From Paludibacteraceae bacterium (lineage in GTDB: Bacteria; Bacteroidota; Bacteroidia; Bacteroidales; Paludibacteraceae): 64,000 bases of DNA. The translations under genes were made by a program, and so were the position numbers. Within the stretch, counting starts at the first letter, position 1, and each line of letters begins with the position of its first letter. The stretch covers positions 43,969 through 107,968 of the forward strand of contig JAKSKW010000004.1 of the NCBI GenBank assembly GCA_024401495.1, given 5' to 3'. The notes under the pieces are model-generated. The model searched no databases. It saw nothing but the letters and a program-made list of their open reading frames with translations, and had not been told where the DNA came from. Below, piece by piece: positions 1 to 9,013 of the stretch.

Positions 1-2
1 TG

Positions 3-257
3 CCTGAGAAGATGATACAGATAGCCGCTGACGAAAAAGAGATACAGGTCAACAACAAACTACACATGCCACGCACATGGGCCCCAGTCGGCTTCATTGG
101 TCAGACCACACAAATATGCAGTTTTATACAGACAGGAGAAGATGCCAACAACCGTCGCATCATCACATTTGAGAACGGAGTCAAAACCACAAGCTACAAC
201 TTCATAAGCATCCGAGGAAACTGGTTTTTGATTGAGATTGAAAGATATACGAAATAA
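3..257 (+). CDS. C-terminal end of an unidentified protein (truncated by window edge)
   Basis: The frame is open from the first complete codon (position 3), so this is the tail of a gene that begins upstream, not a small gene starting at the internal ATG at 12. The visible 84 codons end at TAA 255-257. The fragment reads as a beta-rich soluble domain (segments around TWAPVGFIGQ and NWFLIEIERY). I do not recognise the family. It is followed by about 290 bp without a gene, so it probably ends a separate transcription unit before the polysaccharide locus. Confidence 0.5.
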   Translation, partial: PEKMIQIAADEKEIQVNNKLHMPRTWAPVGFIGQTTQICSFIQTGEDANNRRIITFENGVKTTSYNFISIRGNWFLIEIERYTK

Positions 258-445
258 CGGATGTTCCTTTTGGTTAGTCAAATTCACAATTTGTAATTCT
301 AAATCGTAGTTCTTTCATATTCTGCAGTACATATAATGCCCATAAGACATATCACACGTTATAGTTTGACAATTTTCAAAAGAAAACATATAGCAAATCA
401 CACGTTAAAAAACATTAAATCCTGATTTAAGACACTAATTTTTCT

Positions 446-453
446 TAATTTTG
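446..453 (+). promoter_or_regulatory. Bacteroidota -7 box (TAATTTTG) before the polysaccharide genes
   Basis: TAATTTTG fits the Bacteroidota TAnnTTTG consensus and lies about 92 bp upstream of the flippase start in an otherwise gene-free, AT-rich stretch (258-544). A good -33 TTTG element at the usual 19-21 bp spacing is not obvious. A better-spaced start for the leader may exist; this is a motif match only. Confidence 0.4.
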
Positions 454-544
454 CAGAAATTGTGGTGATGTTTTGTTTGATGAAGCTCTATTAACAGAGC
501 ATTAAATACACGAGTTTTACCACATAATATTAGAAAGGACAAAT

Positions 545-2074
545 ATGGGCGACCACGCGGCTGAGAACAAAAGAATTGCAAAAAACACATTGGCATTATA
601 TGCACGCACCATCATTGTGATGCTTGTATCTCTTTATGTATCTCGCGTATTGCTTGACAAATTAGGAGTTGACGACTATGGTGTCTACAATGTTGTAGGC
701 AGTATTGTTGTGTTGTTTTCATTTTTGAACAACGCGCTAACATCAGCATCACAACGTTTTCTGACAGTTGCACTTGGAGAAGGAGACAAAGGCAAAATGA
801 TCAGAGTGTTCAACACATCAATCTCCATTCAGTTAATATTAGTAGCAATAGCAATATTACTTCTTGAGATAGTCGGAACATGGTTTTTGAACAACCGACT
901 CAACATCCCAGACGGAAGATTAGAGGCAGCAAACTATGCCTTCCAATTCTCAATTCTAACTTTCTGTTTTCATTTTATCCGTGTACCATATGCGGCAAGT
1001 GTCGTGGCATACGAAAAATTGGATTTTTTTGCATACTCCAGTATTGCAGATGCGGTCCTTAAGCTGATTATAGCTTATATGGTTGGTGTATCTGGATACG
1101 ACAAACTTATAACTTATGCATTCCTTCTTGCATTTGAAAGTTTTGCCCTATTGGTAATATACAAAATATTCTGCACAAAAACATTCGACACTTGTGCGTA
1201 CAAAAAAATTTTAGACAGATCCATTTTCCAAGAAATGTTCATGTTTTCTGGATGGACATTGTTTGGTGGGTTCAGCAATGTTGCCACACAGAATGGATTC
1301 CTTTTCATGCTAAACATGTTCTGCGGGGTAGCGGCGAATGCAGCAATGGGCATAGCCAATCAAGTATTGACAGCATTAGCCACATTCGTAGGAAGTTTCC
1401 AAACATCCTTTCAACCCCAAATTGTAAAATCTTTTGCACAAGGAGAATTTGAACGCCTACACAGTTTGATCAATACAACATCAAAATTCTCATTTGCTTT
1501 GATGTTTTTACCAGCCAGTTTATTGATAGTGAACATAGAATTTATCCTAAGCATTTGGCTCGGCACAGTCCCTGAAAACACTGCGCAATTTTGTCAGGTC
1601 CTCATAATTTGTTCAATAATAGATGCCGTTACTGGTCCCTTTTACTGTGCAGTCACAGCAACAGGCAAGATTGCTAAATATCAGATATTTATAAGTATCA
1701 GTTTCTTGCTTGATCTATTCATTGCATTTACATTGTTCAAAATGGGAGTCGAACCATTTTTGATCTTGACATCCAGAATCATGACAAGAGGCATTTTGAA
1801 CGGCATCATAGGATTGCATTTCATAAAAAATCTAATAGGTCACGACATTGGTGTATACTTACGAAATACAGCAATGCCTATATCAATAGTTTTGTTGATT
1901 ATGGCACCTATTATGTATAACCTATATATCAATTTCGACGGGCTCTCTCTATTAGCAATCTCTATTCCTGTTGTATGCTTGGCATTCATAATTTCAAGCT
2001 ATTATTTCCTTTTCTCACAATCAGAAAAGGAATATGTATTATCAATCATTAATAAGTTCAAAAAACGTGGATAG
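545..2074 (+). CDS. wzx: Wzx-type polysaccharide flippase (MATE/MVF-like membrane protein)
   Basis: The 509-residue product is hydrophobic throughout, with about 12-14 predicted membrane segments, the usual size and topology of oligosaccharide flippases. The N-terminus carries the typical amphipathic stretch followed by the first helix and the segment LDKLGVDDYGVYNVVGSIV, characteristic of the family. Wzx proteins move undecaprenyl-pyrophosphate-linked repeat units from the inner to the outer face of the cytoplasmic membrane. A purine-rich AGAAAGGA lies 5-12 bases before the ATG. The next gene overlaps its end by 41 bases, followed by a probable polymerase and glycosyltransferases, which supports a polysaccharide export role. 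The transported substrate cannot be read from sequence. Confidence 0.88.
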   Translation: MGDHAAENKRIAKNTLALYARTIIVMLVSLYVSRVLLDKLGVDDYGVYNVVGSIVVLFSFLNNALTSASQRFLTVALGEGDKGKMIRVFNTSISIQLILVAIAILLLEIVGTWFLNNRLNIPDGRLEAANYAFQFSILTFCFHFIRVPYAASVVAYEKLDFFAYSSIADAVLKLIIAYMVGVSGYDKLITYAFLLAFESFALLVIYKIFCTKTFDTCAYKKILDRSIFQEMFMFSGWTLFGGFSNVATQNGFLFMLNMFCGVAANAAMGIANQVLTALATFVGSFQTSFQPQIVKSFAQGEFERLHSLINTTSKFSFALMFLPASLLIVNIEFILSIWLGTVPENTAQFCQVLIICSIIDAVTGPFYCAVTATGKIAKYQIFISISFLLDLFIAFTLFKMGVEPFLILTSRIMTRGILNGIIGLHFIKNLIGHDIGVYLRNTAMPISIVLLIMAPIMYNLYINFDGLSLLAISIPVVCLAFIISSYYFLFSQSEKEYVLSIINKFKKRG

Positions 2075-3059
2075 ATATAATTTTGTCTTCTTTTTGGAAG
2101 ATTATTTCGATTTCAATAAAATAATATATGCCGAAGTCAGCAAGAGAGATAATGTAAAGTCTGTTATAGGATTTTCTCCTAAAAACAAATTCAAGAAGTT
2201 TCTCTTCCAACTTCAGCATTCCAAGACTACCAATAAGCATTTTCACATACCGTTCAAATCAATTTGGTTCAGCACATATTTCAAGAATGATTTTGCAAAC
2301 CCAAACAAGCCTATTGTGTTTATATTTAACGCGAGATGGCTTGAATACGACTATATGCGCAGATATGCAGTATGGTTGAAAAAGAAATACCCAAATTGTA
2401 AATTGGTAGCCAATTATTGGGACATTGTTGCGACTTGGAAAGACGAAGCAAAGCCAGACGCCATCAGAGGGATAGTTGATATGTTAGTAACATATGACAA
2501 AAGAGACGCAGAGAAATATAACATGCGCTTTTATCCAACAGTCTACGCAGAAGCAAACATTTCAAGACCTAACGACAAACCAGAAACAGATGTGTTTTTC
2601 GTGGGTGCGGCAAAAAAACGTATGCAGAAGATTCTTGACGCATACGACCGTTTAGAGGCGGCAGGATTAAACTGTTTCTTCTATGTAATGAACGCGTCCG
2701 GACCATATAGACAAGAGCGTAAAGGCATTCTTTATGTCGACAACGACAAAATGCTACCTTATGAAGAATGCATTCAATATATACAGCATACTAAGTGTAT
2801 TTTGGAAATCATGCAAGACGGAGCGATTGGAGAAACATTACGTGTTTGGGAGGCAATAACATACGGTAAAATGTTGCTTACAAATAATGTTTCATTCATG
2901 ACAGAGTCGAAATTCTACGATCCAAATTACGTTTGCATGATTTCAAAAGATGGTGATTTTGACACACAAAGGATTAAGGATTACGTGTGCAAACCAAATT
3001 CTCTAAAAGAAAAAATTTTGCCAGAGAATTTCCTTAGATATATAGCAGATAATTTATGA
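2034..3059 (+). CDS. Putative glycosyltransferase of the polysaccharide locus
   Basis: A 341-residue soluble protein without signal peptide. The C-terminal half contains DVFFVGAAKKRMQKILDAYD and later LEIMQDGAIGETLRVWEAITYGKMLLTNN, the layout of the nucleotide-sugar-binding half of GT-B glycosyltransferases (a conserved acidic/glycine patch before a choice-of-default-site helix). I cannot assign a CAZy family. The start overlaps the flippase gene by 41 bases; an AGAAAAGGA motif just before ATG 2034 supports it, but GTG 2067, overlapping the flippase stop, is an alternative. The gene ends in an ATGA overlap with the polymerase gene, so the three are translationally coupled. Confidence 0.62.
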   Translation: MYYQSLISSKNVDRYNFVFFLEDYFDFNKIIYAEVSKRDNVKSVIGFSPKNKFKKFLFQLQHSKTTNKHFHIPFKSIWFSTYFKNDFANPNKPIVFIFNARWLEYDYMRRYAVWLKKKYPNCKLVANYWDIVATWKDEAKPDAIRGIVDMLVTYDKRDAEKYNMRFYPTVYAEANISRPNDKPETDVFFVGAAKKRMQKILDAYDRLEAAGLNCFFYVMNASGPYRQERKGILYVDNDKMLPYEECIQYIQHTKCILEIMQDGAIGETLRVWEAITYGKMLLTNNVSFMTESKFYDPNYVCMISKDGDFDTQRIKDYVCKPNSLKEKILPENFLRYIADNL

Positions 3060-4345
3060 ATTATATACCGGCAATATATTTCACAACACTGACTGTAATT
3101 CTCTTTATAAAAAGAGGATTAGATGCCAGTTCGTATTTGTCGCTAATATATGCGGCAACTTCCATTTTTGCCATTGGCATCGACATAATGGGGTTAAATC
3201 CTAGTCTTGTCGAATGCGCTTCATTGCTACCGACAATCCTATATTGTCTGCTTCTTACACTGTTCATACTCCCTGCAATTCTAATTGACATCAATTCATT
3301 TGATGGAATATTGATGAGCAGCCTTAAATTTGTACGATTATTTAATTTTATTTTCTTCTTTTCATTTGTATGCTTCATTATTGCATACTATAAAGACGTA
3401 CAATTCGTTTTATCATATGGAGATTTCCATGAACTGAAAAAGCTGGTATATGAAGGAGACGCCTATGAACTTACAAAATATCCTGGACCAGTTGAGCTGA
3501 TACTTTATCCAGTACGAATCATAGTCAGTTCAAGCCCAACCATGCTTTTTATATTCTTTTTTAACATCACATTTTTAAAAGAAAAATGGTGGGTAAATCT
3601 TATGGCCATTCTTGGATCAACCACATCCATCATTAATGGAATTTCACAGGTAGACCGTTCTTCCACATTCTTCTGGGTTCTAATCTTGGGACTTGCGGTA
3701 TCTACTTTTTGGAATCAAATGTCTGCTAAAATTAAAAGTGTTGCCATAAGCTTCAGTACCATACTATTTATCGCTGTAGCTTCTTATGCGCTATCAGTAA
3801 CCAAAGACCGTTTCGAAGACAGAGACGGTGGTTCACAAGGAGGAGTTGTCTTGTACTTAGGACAACCTTATTACCATTTTTGTGAAATATGGGATTACTA
3901 TCCTGCACCTGATGGAATAACGACAAAGTCACTATTTCCCGCACTACATAAATTTGTCTTAAAAGACTTCAATGGAACTGTTTCTTATCAACAGGAGATG
4001 GGATTAAAAAGTAATATGGACTTAGGTGTGTTCTATACTCATTTAGGGTCGTTCATACTTTCCGCTGGAAATTTTGGACCTTTTATGATAACCACCTTAT
4101 ACTTACTAATCTTTTACTTTTTTTTCAAAGAGGACGATAAATACAAGACCAGCAACAATGCGAACTATTTGGATTTCAAAAAGGCAATGATGATGTTCAT
4201 CTTACTCTCTATTCCAGCAGTCGGTTGCATCTGTTACTATTACGAGAATTATTACTTGGAAGCATACACATATATACAAATAGCCGCACTATATACGCTC
4301 ACTGATGAAGAACCTCAAATCCTTCATATACGAAAACATAATTAG
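3056..4345 (+). CDS. wzy: Probable Wzy-type O-antigen/capsule polymerase
   Basis: The 429-residue protein has about 10-12 predicted membrane helices and a large hydrophilic loop around residues 245-325, the general plan of Wzy polymerases, which join lipid-linked repeat units in the periplasm. Wzy proteins share little sequence, so the call rests on topology and on position immediately after the flippase and a glycosyltransferase. Its ATG overlaps the stop of the preceding gene (ATGA). Another multi-pass enzyme of the locus, such as an acyltransferase, cannot be excluded. Confidence 0.66.
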   Translation: MNYIPAIYFTTLTVILFIKRGLDASSYLSLIYAATSIFAIGIDIMGLNPSLVECASLLPTILYCLLLTLFILPAILIDINSFDGILMSSLKFVRLFNFIFFFSFVCFIIAYYKDVQFVLSYGDFHELKKLVYEGDAYELTKYPGPVELILYPVRIIVSSSPTMLFIFFFNITFLKEKWWVNLMAILGSTTSIINGISQVDRSSTFFWVLILGLAVSTFWNQMSAKIKSVAISFSTILFIAVASYALSVTKDRFEDRDGGSQGGVVLYLGQPYYHFCEIWDYYPAPDGITTKSLFPALHKFVLKDFNGTVSYQQEMGLKSNMDLGVFYTHLGSFILSAGNFGPFMITTLYLLIFYFFFKEDDKYKTSNNANYLDFKKAMMMFILLSIPAVGCICYYYENYYLEAYTYIQIAALYTLTDEEPQILHIRKHN

Positions 4346-4383
4346 TAGCATTAAACTTATCAGCAACTAGAAAATAAAAGATC

Positions 4384-5463
4384 ATGAAGAAGATACTACT
4401 AATCATAGAACATTTAGGTGCAGGAGGTGCAGAGCGTCAAATCTGTGGCCTTGCAGCAATGCTAACGAATGCTGGCTATCCTTGCAGATTGGTCACTTAT
4501 ATAAAGGATCAGTTCTACGAACCTTTCCTACACCAGAACAATGTCGATTACGAGTTTTTACCAGAATTAGCCAATAAAAAAACTCGTGTTTGGCGTGCTG
4601 CCAAATATGTTCGCAATTACAATCCTGACATTGTAATTTCATACTTGCCTTCGGTCAACAAGGCTATGTGCCTTGCAAAACTGTTATTCAAGGCAAAATT
4701 GGTGGTATCAGAACGCAACAACAATACCTGCGTCACTAATGGAGACAAAATCCAGTTTAATCTCTACCGATTAGCGGATGCTATCGTGCCTAACAGCAAC
4801 AGCCAAGGTAAATTTATCGACACAAATTTTCCATTCCTAAGCAAGAAAGTATTCCCTATCATCAATTTTGTAGATGTTAATCGCTTTACTCCAGCTGCTG
4901 AACATGTGGGAAACGACACTTTACGTATAATTACTGTAGCGCGCTACACAGAGCAAAAAAATATGTTGGTATATTTGGATGCTGTGCGTAAGATCAAAGA
5001 CTTGGGGTTGAATGTCAGATTCGACTGGTATGGCGACAAGAACGACAATCCAAGTTACTTGGCCGAAGTGGAAAGAAAATATCAAGAGTTGGAGCTATCA
5101 GACATTCTAACACTTCATGAAGCAAACAGAAAAATTGAGGAAGAATACCGTAAATCCGACGTATTCTGCCTTCCTAGCCTTTATGAAGGATATCCCAATG
5201 TCGTTGCAGAAGCAATGTCATGCGAATTGCCTGTCATATGCAGCAACAACTATGAAAATCCATATATCGTGGAAGAAGGAGTCAATGGCTACCTGTTTGA
5301 TCCTGAGAATGTGGACGACATAGTAAACGCTGTCAAAAAGATAGCTTCTCTTTCAAAAAAAGAACGCCACGAAATGGGAATCAGGAACCGCCAGATATGT
5401 TTGAAAAGAAATACAGAGGAAGAGTTCTTGAGCTCGTATATCAAACTGATCGAATCATTATAA
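4384..5463 (+). CDS. Family-4-like glycosyltransferase
   Basis: A 359-residue GT-B enzyme. The N-terminal domain begins with a beta strand and a glycine-rich loop (IIEHLGAGGAERQICGLA), the acceptor-side signature of GT4 enzymes. The C-terminal domain contains VARYTEQKNMLVYLDAV and the EX7E motif in LYEGYPNVVAEAMSC, which binds the nucleotide-sugar donor with retention of configuration. It sits 38 bp after the polymerase gene and before a dispersed palindrome that may end the transcript. Donor and acceptor are unknown. Confidence 0.85.
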   Translation: MKKILLIIEHLGAGGAERQICGLAAMLTNAGYPCRLVTYIKDQFYEPFLHQNNVDYEFLPELANKKTRVWRAAKYVRNYNPDIVISYLPSVNKAMCLAKLLFKAKLVVSERNNNTCVTNGDKIQFNLYRLADAIVPNSNSQGKFIDTNFPFLSKKVFPIINFVDVNRFTPAAEHVGNDTLRIITVARYTEQKNMLVYLDAVRKIKDLGLNVRFDWYGDKNDNPSYLAEVERKYQELELSDILTLHEANRKIEEEYRKSDVFCLPSLYEGYPNVVAEAMSCELPVICSNNYENPYIVEEGVNGYLFDPENVDDIVNAVKKIASLSKKERHEMGIRNRQICLKRNTEEEFLSSYIKLIESL

Positions 5464-5471
5464 AAATAGGA

Positions 5472-5595
5472 GATTATATAACCGTTATCCAAAATGAGGA
5501 TTGTTAAGGGCGGAACGCCCTAACGCCATCTCCCACCGCGAGCCCGTAGGGCGAGCGTATAAAAATAAGCGTGTTTGGACAACTTGTATATAATC
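5472..5595. repeat. Full-length copy of MITE-like palindromic repeat, family A
   Basis: The 124-bp element has imperfect terminal inverted repeats: the left end GATTATATAACCGTTATCC matches the reverse complement of the right end TTTGGACAACTTGTATATA at most positions. Inside are two further hairpins (GGGCGGAACGCCC and a GAGCCCGTAGGGCGAGC stretch). It starts 9 bp after a glycosyltransferase stop. Related copies are at 7685, 14424, 30658, 35648 and 62402. No transposase and no clear target duplication are visible. Confidence 0.7.
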
Positions 5596-5607
5596 ACTAA
5601 AAAATAA

Positions 5608-6693
5608 ATGTGTAAACTAAATAAAAATATGGTTGAGTATAATATTTCATTAGAAGGTAAGACGGTGCTTGTAACAGGTGCCGCTGGTTTCATCGGATCA
5701 AATCTTGTGAAAAGACTTTTTAAGGACGTAAAAAATATAAGAGTCGTAGGTCTTGATTCAATCACAGACTACTACGATGTGAACATAAAACATGAGAGAT
5801 TGAAAGAGATCGAATCTCTAGGTTGTAATTGGAAATTTGTAAAGGCCAATTTAGCAGACAAAGCGGCTATCGACCAACTATTCTCAGAGGAGAAGTTCGC
5901 TGTGGTAGTCAATCTTGCTGCGCAAGCTGGTGTGCGCTACTCAATCACAAACCCAGGATCTTACATCGAATCCAACCTTATCGGATTCTATAATATTCTT
6001 GAGGCATGTCGCCACAACGAAGTTGAGCACTTGGTATACGCGTCATCATCTTCTGTATACGGATCAAATAAGAAGGTACCGTATTCTACAGACGACAAGG
6101 TGGACAATCCAGTATCTCTATATGCAGCCACAAAGAAGAGCAACGAGCTAATGGCACACTCTTACTCAAAGCTTTATAATATTCCGTCGACAGGATTGAG
6201 ATTCTTCACAGTATACGGACCTGCAGGACGTCCAGACATGGCTTACTTTGGTTTTACAAACAAACTTCGTGAAGGTAAGACTATCCAAATCTTCAACTAC
6301 GGCAACTGCAAGCGTGACTTCACATACGTTGATGATATCGTAGAAGGAGTGGTTCGCGTCATGCAGCATGCTCCAGAGAAGCAGAATGGTGAGGATGGAC
6401 TACCAATTCCTCCATACAAGGTGTACAATATCGGAAACAACTCACCAGAGAATCTTTTGGATTTCGTGACGATTCTTCAAGAAGAGTTGATTGCGGCAAA
6501 GGTACTTCCTGCAGACTATGATTTCGAATCGCACAAAGAGCTTGTGCCAATGCAGGCAGGTGACGTGCCTGTGACATACGCCGACACCACCCCACTTGAG
6601 CAAGATTTCGGGTTCAAGCCAAGCACAAGTTTGAGAGATGGATTAAGAGCGTTTGCCCAGTGGTATGCAAAATATTATGGAACAGCCCAATAA
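5608..6693 (+). CDS. NAD-dependent sugar epimerase, UDP-glucuronate 4-epimerase (CapI)-like
   Basis: A 361-residue extended short-chain dehydrogenase/reductase. The Rossmann motif is GAAGFIGSNL near residue 22, followed by the conserved LAAQAGVRYS and the serine-rich strand SSSSVYG. The catalytic YxxxK is in SLYAATKKSNE, and TVYGPAGRPDMAYFGFT is typical of UDP-glucuronate 4-epimerases (CapI/GalE branch). These make UDP-galacturonate for surface polysaccharides. ATG 5629 (product starting MVEYNIS) is an equally likely start, since homologues begin close to the Rossmann strand. Flanked by two deacetylase and glycosyltransferase genes. UDP-glucose epimerase activity is the alternative. Confidence 0.85.
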   Translation: MCKLNKNMVEYNISLEGKTVLVTGAAGFIGSNLVKRLFKDVKNIRVVGLDSITDYYDVNIKHERLKEIESLGCNWKFVKANLADKAAIDQLFSEEKFAVVVNLAAQAGVRYSITNPGSYIESNLIGFYNILEACRHNEVEHLVYASSSSVYGSNKKVPYSTDDKVDNPVSLYAATKKSNELMAHSYSKLYNIPSTGLRFFTVYGPAGRPDMAYFGFTNKLREGKTIQIFNYGNCKRDFTYVDDIVEGVVRVMQHAPEKQNGEDGLPIPPYKVYNIGNNSPENLLDFVTILQEELIAAKVLPADYDFESHKELVPMQAGDVPVTYADTTPLEQDFGFKPSTSLRDGLRAFAQWYAKYYGTAQ

Positions 6694-6779
6694 ATAGGAA
6701 CGAGAGATTTCAAAGATATCAAAGTTGCATTAGTTTGGACGACATAGAATTGTGATATCTTTAAAAGAGACAAACTTTT

Positions 6780-7670
6780 ATGATAAGAAAAATCTTAGCA
6801 AAGATTCTGTATCTCTTTTATCATAATGAGATAAAAAAGCGTTCAAAAAGGCAAGACGCAATATTGTCAATATACGGACATGACCAACAGAAAGAGCCAT
6901 TTGAAAAACTAGTGGCTTGGCTTGTTGATCTAGGCTATACTTTTATCACTCCTGAAAAGGTGTATTCCATTGTCACTGGTGCCGAACCTTTGGATAAGAA
7001 ATACGTTTGGATGAGTTTCGACGACGGTTGGAAGAGTGGGTACGACAATGTTTTGCCAGTTCTAAAAAAATACCAGATTCCTGCAACATTCTTTATCGCA
7101 TCAAAAGGCATAGAGGATGGCTACTATTGGTATTCAAGAGCCTTCCAAAATAGAGATTCGAATCTATACTGCAAGATCGACGAACTTTGGCAGATGCCTA
7201 ATGCAGAGAGAACTAAAATAATAGATCAACTTCCTGCGTACCGAGGGCCAAGAATCACTATGAATGAGTCCGAACTTCAGGCGATGAAAGAGAGTGGATT
7301 CGCAAATTTCGGAAATCACACTCACGACCACGTTATGAGCGACAAATGCGCGAAGGGCGAGTTGTCGGAAGAAATTAACAAGTGTTCGCAGAGAATGAAA
7401 GAGATAAACGGAGAAGATTGTTCATTCATCTACTCGTATCCTAATGGCAACTTGGATGAGACTTCTGTTGGAATCATCAAAGAGAAAGGATTCAAGCTTG
7501 CAGCCACAGTGAAGATCGGATGGATCAAGCCAGGAGAGAACCCTTACGACTTGCATCGTAACGAGTTCAACAACGGTTGTCTTGAAGAAAATCTCCTCCA
7601 AATTTACGGATTATGGACTCCATTCTTTGATCGTATAAAAAAGATTTTAAACATAAAAAGACATAAATAA
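6780..7670 (+). CDS. Polysaccharide deacetylase (NodB/CE4-like) family protein
   Basis: A 296-residue protein with the CE4 motif SFDDGW around D81-D82 and a metal-site motif GNHTHDH around H180-H184, in the order expected for a NodB fold. The insert between them is longer than in small chitin deacetylases. CE4 enzymes remove N- or O-acetyl groups from sugars. No clear signal peptide is present, though the first 15 residues are hydrophobic and could anchor it. Its place among glycosyltransferases suggests a substrate in the locus polysaccharide or its lipid-linked precursor. Confidence 0.8.
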   Translation: MIRKILAKILYLFYHNEIKKRSKRQDAILSIYGHDQQKEPFEKLVAWLVDLGYTFITPEKVYSIVTGAEPLDKKYVWMSFDDGWKSGYDNVLPVLKKYQIPATFFIASKGIEDGYYWYSRAFQNRDSNLYCKIDELWQMPNAERTKIIDQLPAYRGPRITMNESELQAMKESGFANFGNHTHDHVMSDKCAKGELSEEINKCSQRMKEINGEDCSFIYSYPNGNLDETSVGIIKEKGFKLAATVKIGWIKPGENPYDLHRNEFNNGCLEENLLQIYGLWTPFFDRIKKILNIKRHK

Positions 7671-7684
7671 CTATAGAATTCTGG

Positions 7685-7785
7685 AGATTGTATAGCAGTT
7701 GTCTAAAATGAGGGTTGCAACGGAGGATGCCCTCACAACACCAATTCGAGTATATAAAAAAGCGTGTTTGGACAACTTATATAAA
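7685..7785. repeat. Family A palindromic repeat, second copy
   Basis: About 101 bp starting 15 bp after the deacetylase stop. Left end GATTGTATAGCAGTTGTC and right end GTTTGGACAACTTATATAA form the same terminal inverted repeat as the copy at 5472, and the segment AAAAAAGCGTGTTTGGACAA is shared. The middle differs: a TTGC..GCAA-type core with GAGGGTTG and its partner CAACACC region replaces the GC-rich hairpins. Confidence 0.65.
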
Positions 7786-7813
7786 TGCCAAAATTTGACC
7801 AACATCTACTTAT

Positions 7814-8854
7814 ATGAAATATAAAGTTTCAATAATAGGATATCTAGCAAAGAAGGAACCTCTTTTTGACGGCCAGACAGTCAAGACCAGACAGCTGGCA
7901 AGTGTACTTCACAACCACTTATCCGATGAAGAAATTGGAGAACTGGACATGCAAGAGATGCGAAAATCCCCCGTCTCTTTCTTTTGGAATTTCTTCAAAC
8001 TATGCAGAAATAGCGACAACGTGATAATACTTCCCGCACAGGGAGCGCTACTGATTTTCCCATTATTGTGTGTGTTGTACCGTGGGAAAAACACCAAACT
8101 CATCTACAATGTAATTGGAGGTTGGGTTGCAAATCACATTGAAAAATATGCATATTTGAAGCCAATATTGAAAATGTTTGATCAAATTTGGGTTGAGACT
8201 ACAGTAATGAAGAAGTCCCTAGAAGAAAAAGGGTTCAACAAAATTACAATCGTGCCTAACTTCAAGGATATAACAATTTTGAATGAGGAAGATTTGAGCA
8301 AGACCGTTTCCAAACCAATACGTCTTTGTATTTTTTCTCGAATTATGGAGATGAAAGGAATTGACGACGCCGTTAATTCTATAATGGAAGTAGATCCTGA
8401 GGCAAACGACTTCTCTTTGGATATATATGGTCAAATAGACTCTACATATGTAGAGCATTTTACTGAGCTTCAAAAAAACTTTCCAAATAACATTCGTTAC
8501 TGTGGATGCGTAGATGCGACGAAGAGTACAGAAACGCTATGCGGATATGACGCCCTTCTATTTCCTACAAAATTCCCAACAGAAGGTTTGCCAGGAACTT
8601 TAATTGACGCATATTCCGCAGGATTGCCAGTAATTTCAGCGAAGTGGAACAGTTTCGATGATTTTATAGAGGAAGGCAAAACCGGTATAGGATATACTCA
8701 GTGCAATTACAAAGAATTAGTTGATACATTACGTAAAATCAAAGAAGATCCTTCTATCATAACAGACATGAAGGTGAATTGTCTAAAAAAAGCAAAAGAA
8801 TATTCCGCAGAAACTGTAAGTAAACAAATATATTCTTTGCTTAATTTACAATAG
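7814..8854 (+). CDS. Family-4-like glycosyltransferase
   Basis: A 346-residue GT-B protein. The N-terminus has the segment KEPLFDGQTVKTRQLA, where a glycine-containing loop is expected for the acceptor domain. The second domain begins RLCIFSRIMEMKGIDDAV, the conserved strand and loop before the donor site, and FPTEGLPGTLIDAYSAGLPVI carries the EX7E-like motif with D in the second position. This D for E change is common in GT4 relatives. The gene is bounded by the repeat at 7685 and by about 160 bp with a promoter-like box downstream. Confidence 0.8.
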   Translation: MKYKVSIIGYLAKKEPLFDGQTVKTRQLASVLHNHLSDEEIGELDMQEMRKSPVSFFWNFFKLCRNSDNVIILPAQGALLIFPLLCVLYRGKNTKLIYNVIGGWVANHIEKYAYLKPILKMFDQIWVETTVMKKSLEEKGFNKITIVPNFKDITILNEEDLSKTVSKPIRLCIFSRIMEMKGIDDAVNSIMEVDPEANDFSLDIYGQIDSTYVEHFTELQKNFPNNIRYCGCVDATKSTETLCGYDALLFPTKFPTEGLPGTLIDAYSAGLPVISAKWNSFDDFIEEGKTGIGYTQCNYKELVDTLRKIKEDPSIITDMKVNCLKKAKEYSAETVSKQIYSLLNLQ

Positions 8855-8970
8855 CCACTTATTGCAATTTGATAAAAATATTTGTTACAGCATATAAGCA
8901 AAGTCTTAATAACGACATTCGAAATAGGAAATTGTATCATAACGTAAGTGATATAACTGAAAAAAAATTA

Positions 8971-8978
8971 TAAATTTG
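8971..8978 (+). promoter_or_regulatory. Bacteroidota -7 box (TAAATTTG) before the CotH gene
   Basis: TAAATTTG fits TAnnTTTG and ends 36 bp before the start of the CotH/lamin-tail gene. The gene-free interval 8855-9013 is AT-rich and shows no other structure. The -33 element is not clear. Confidence 0.45.
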
Positions 8979-9013
8979 CATGAATTAAGCCGCTATAACG
9001 TATCACAATTATA

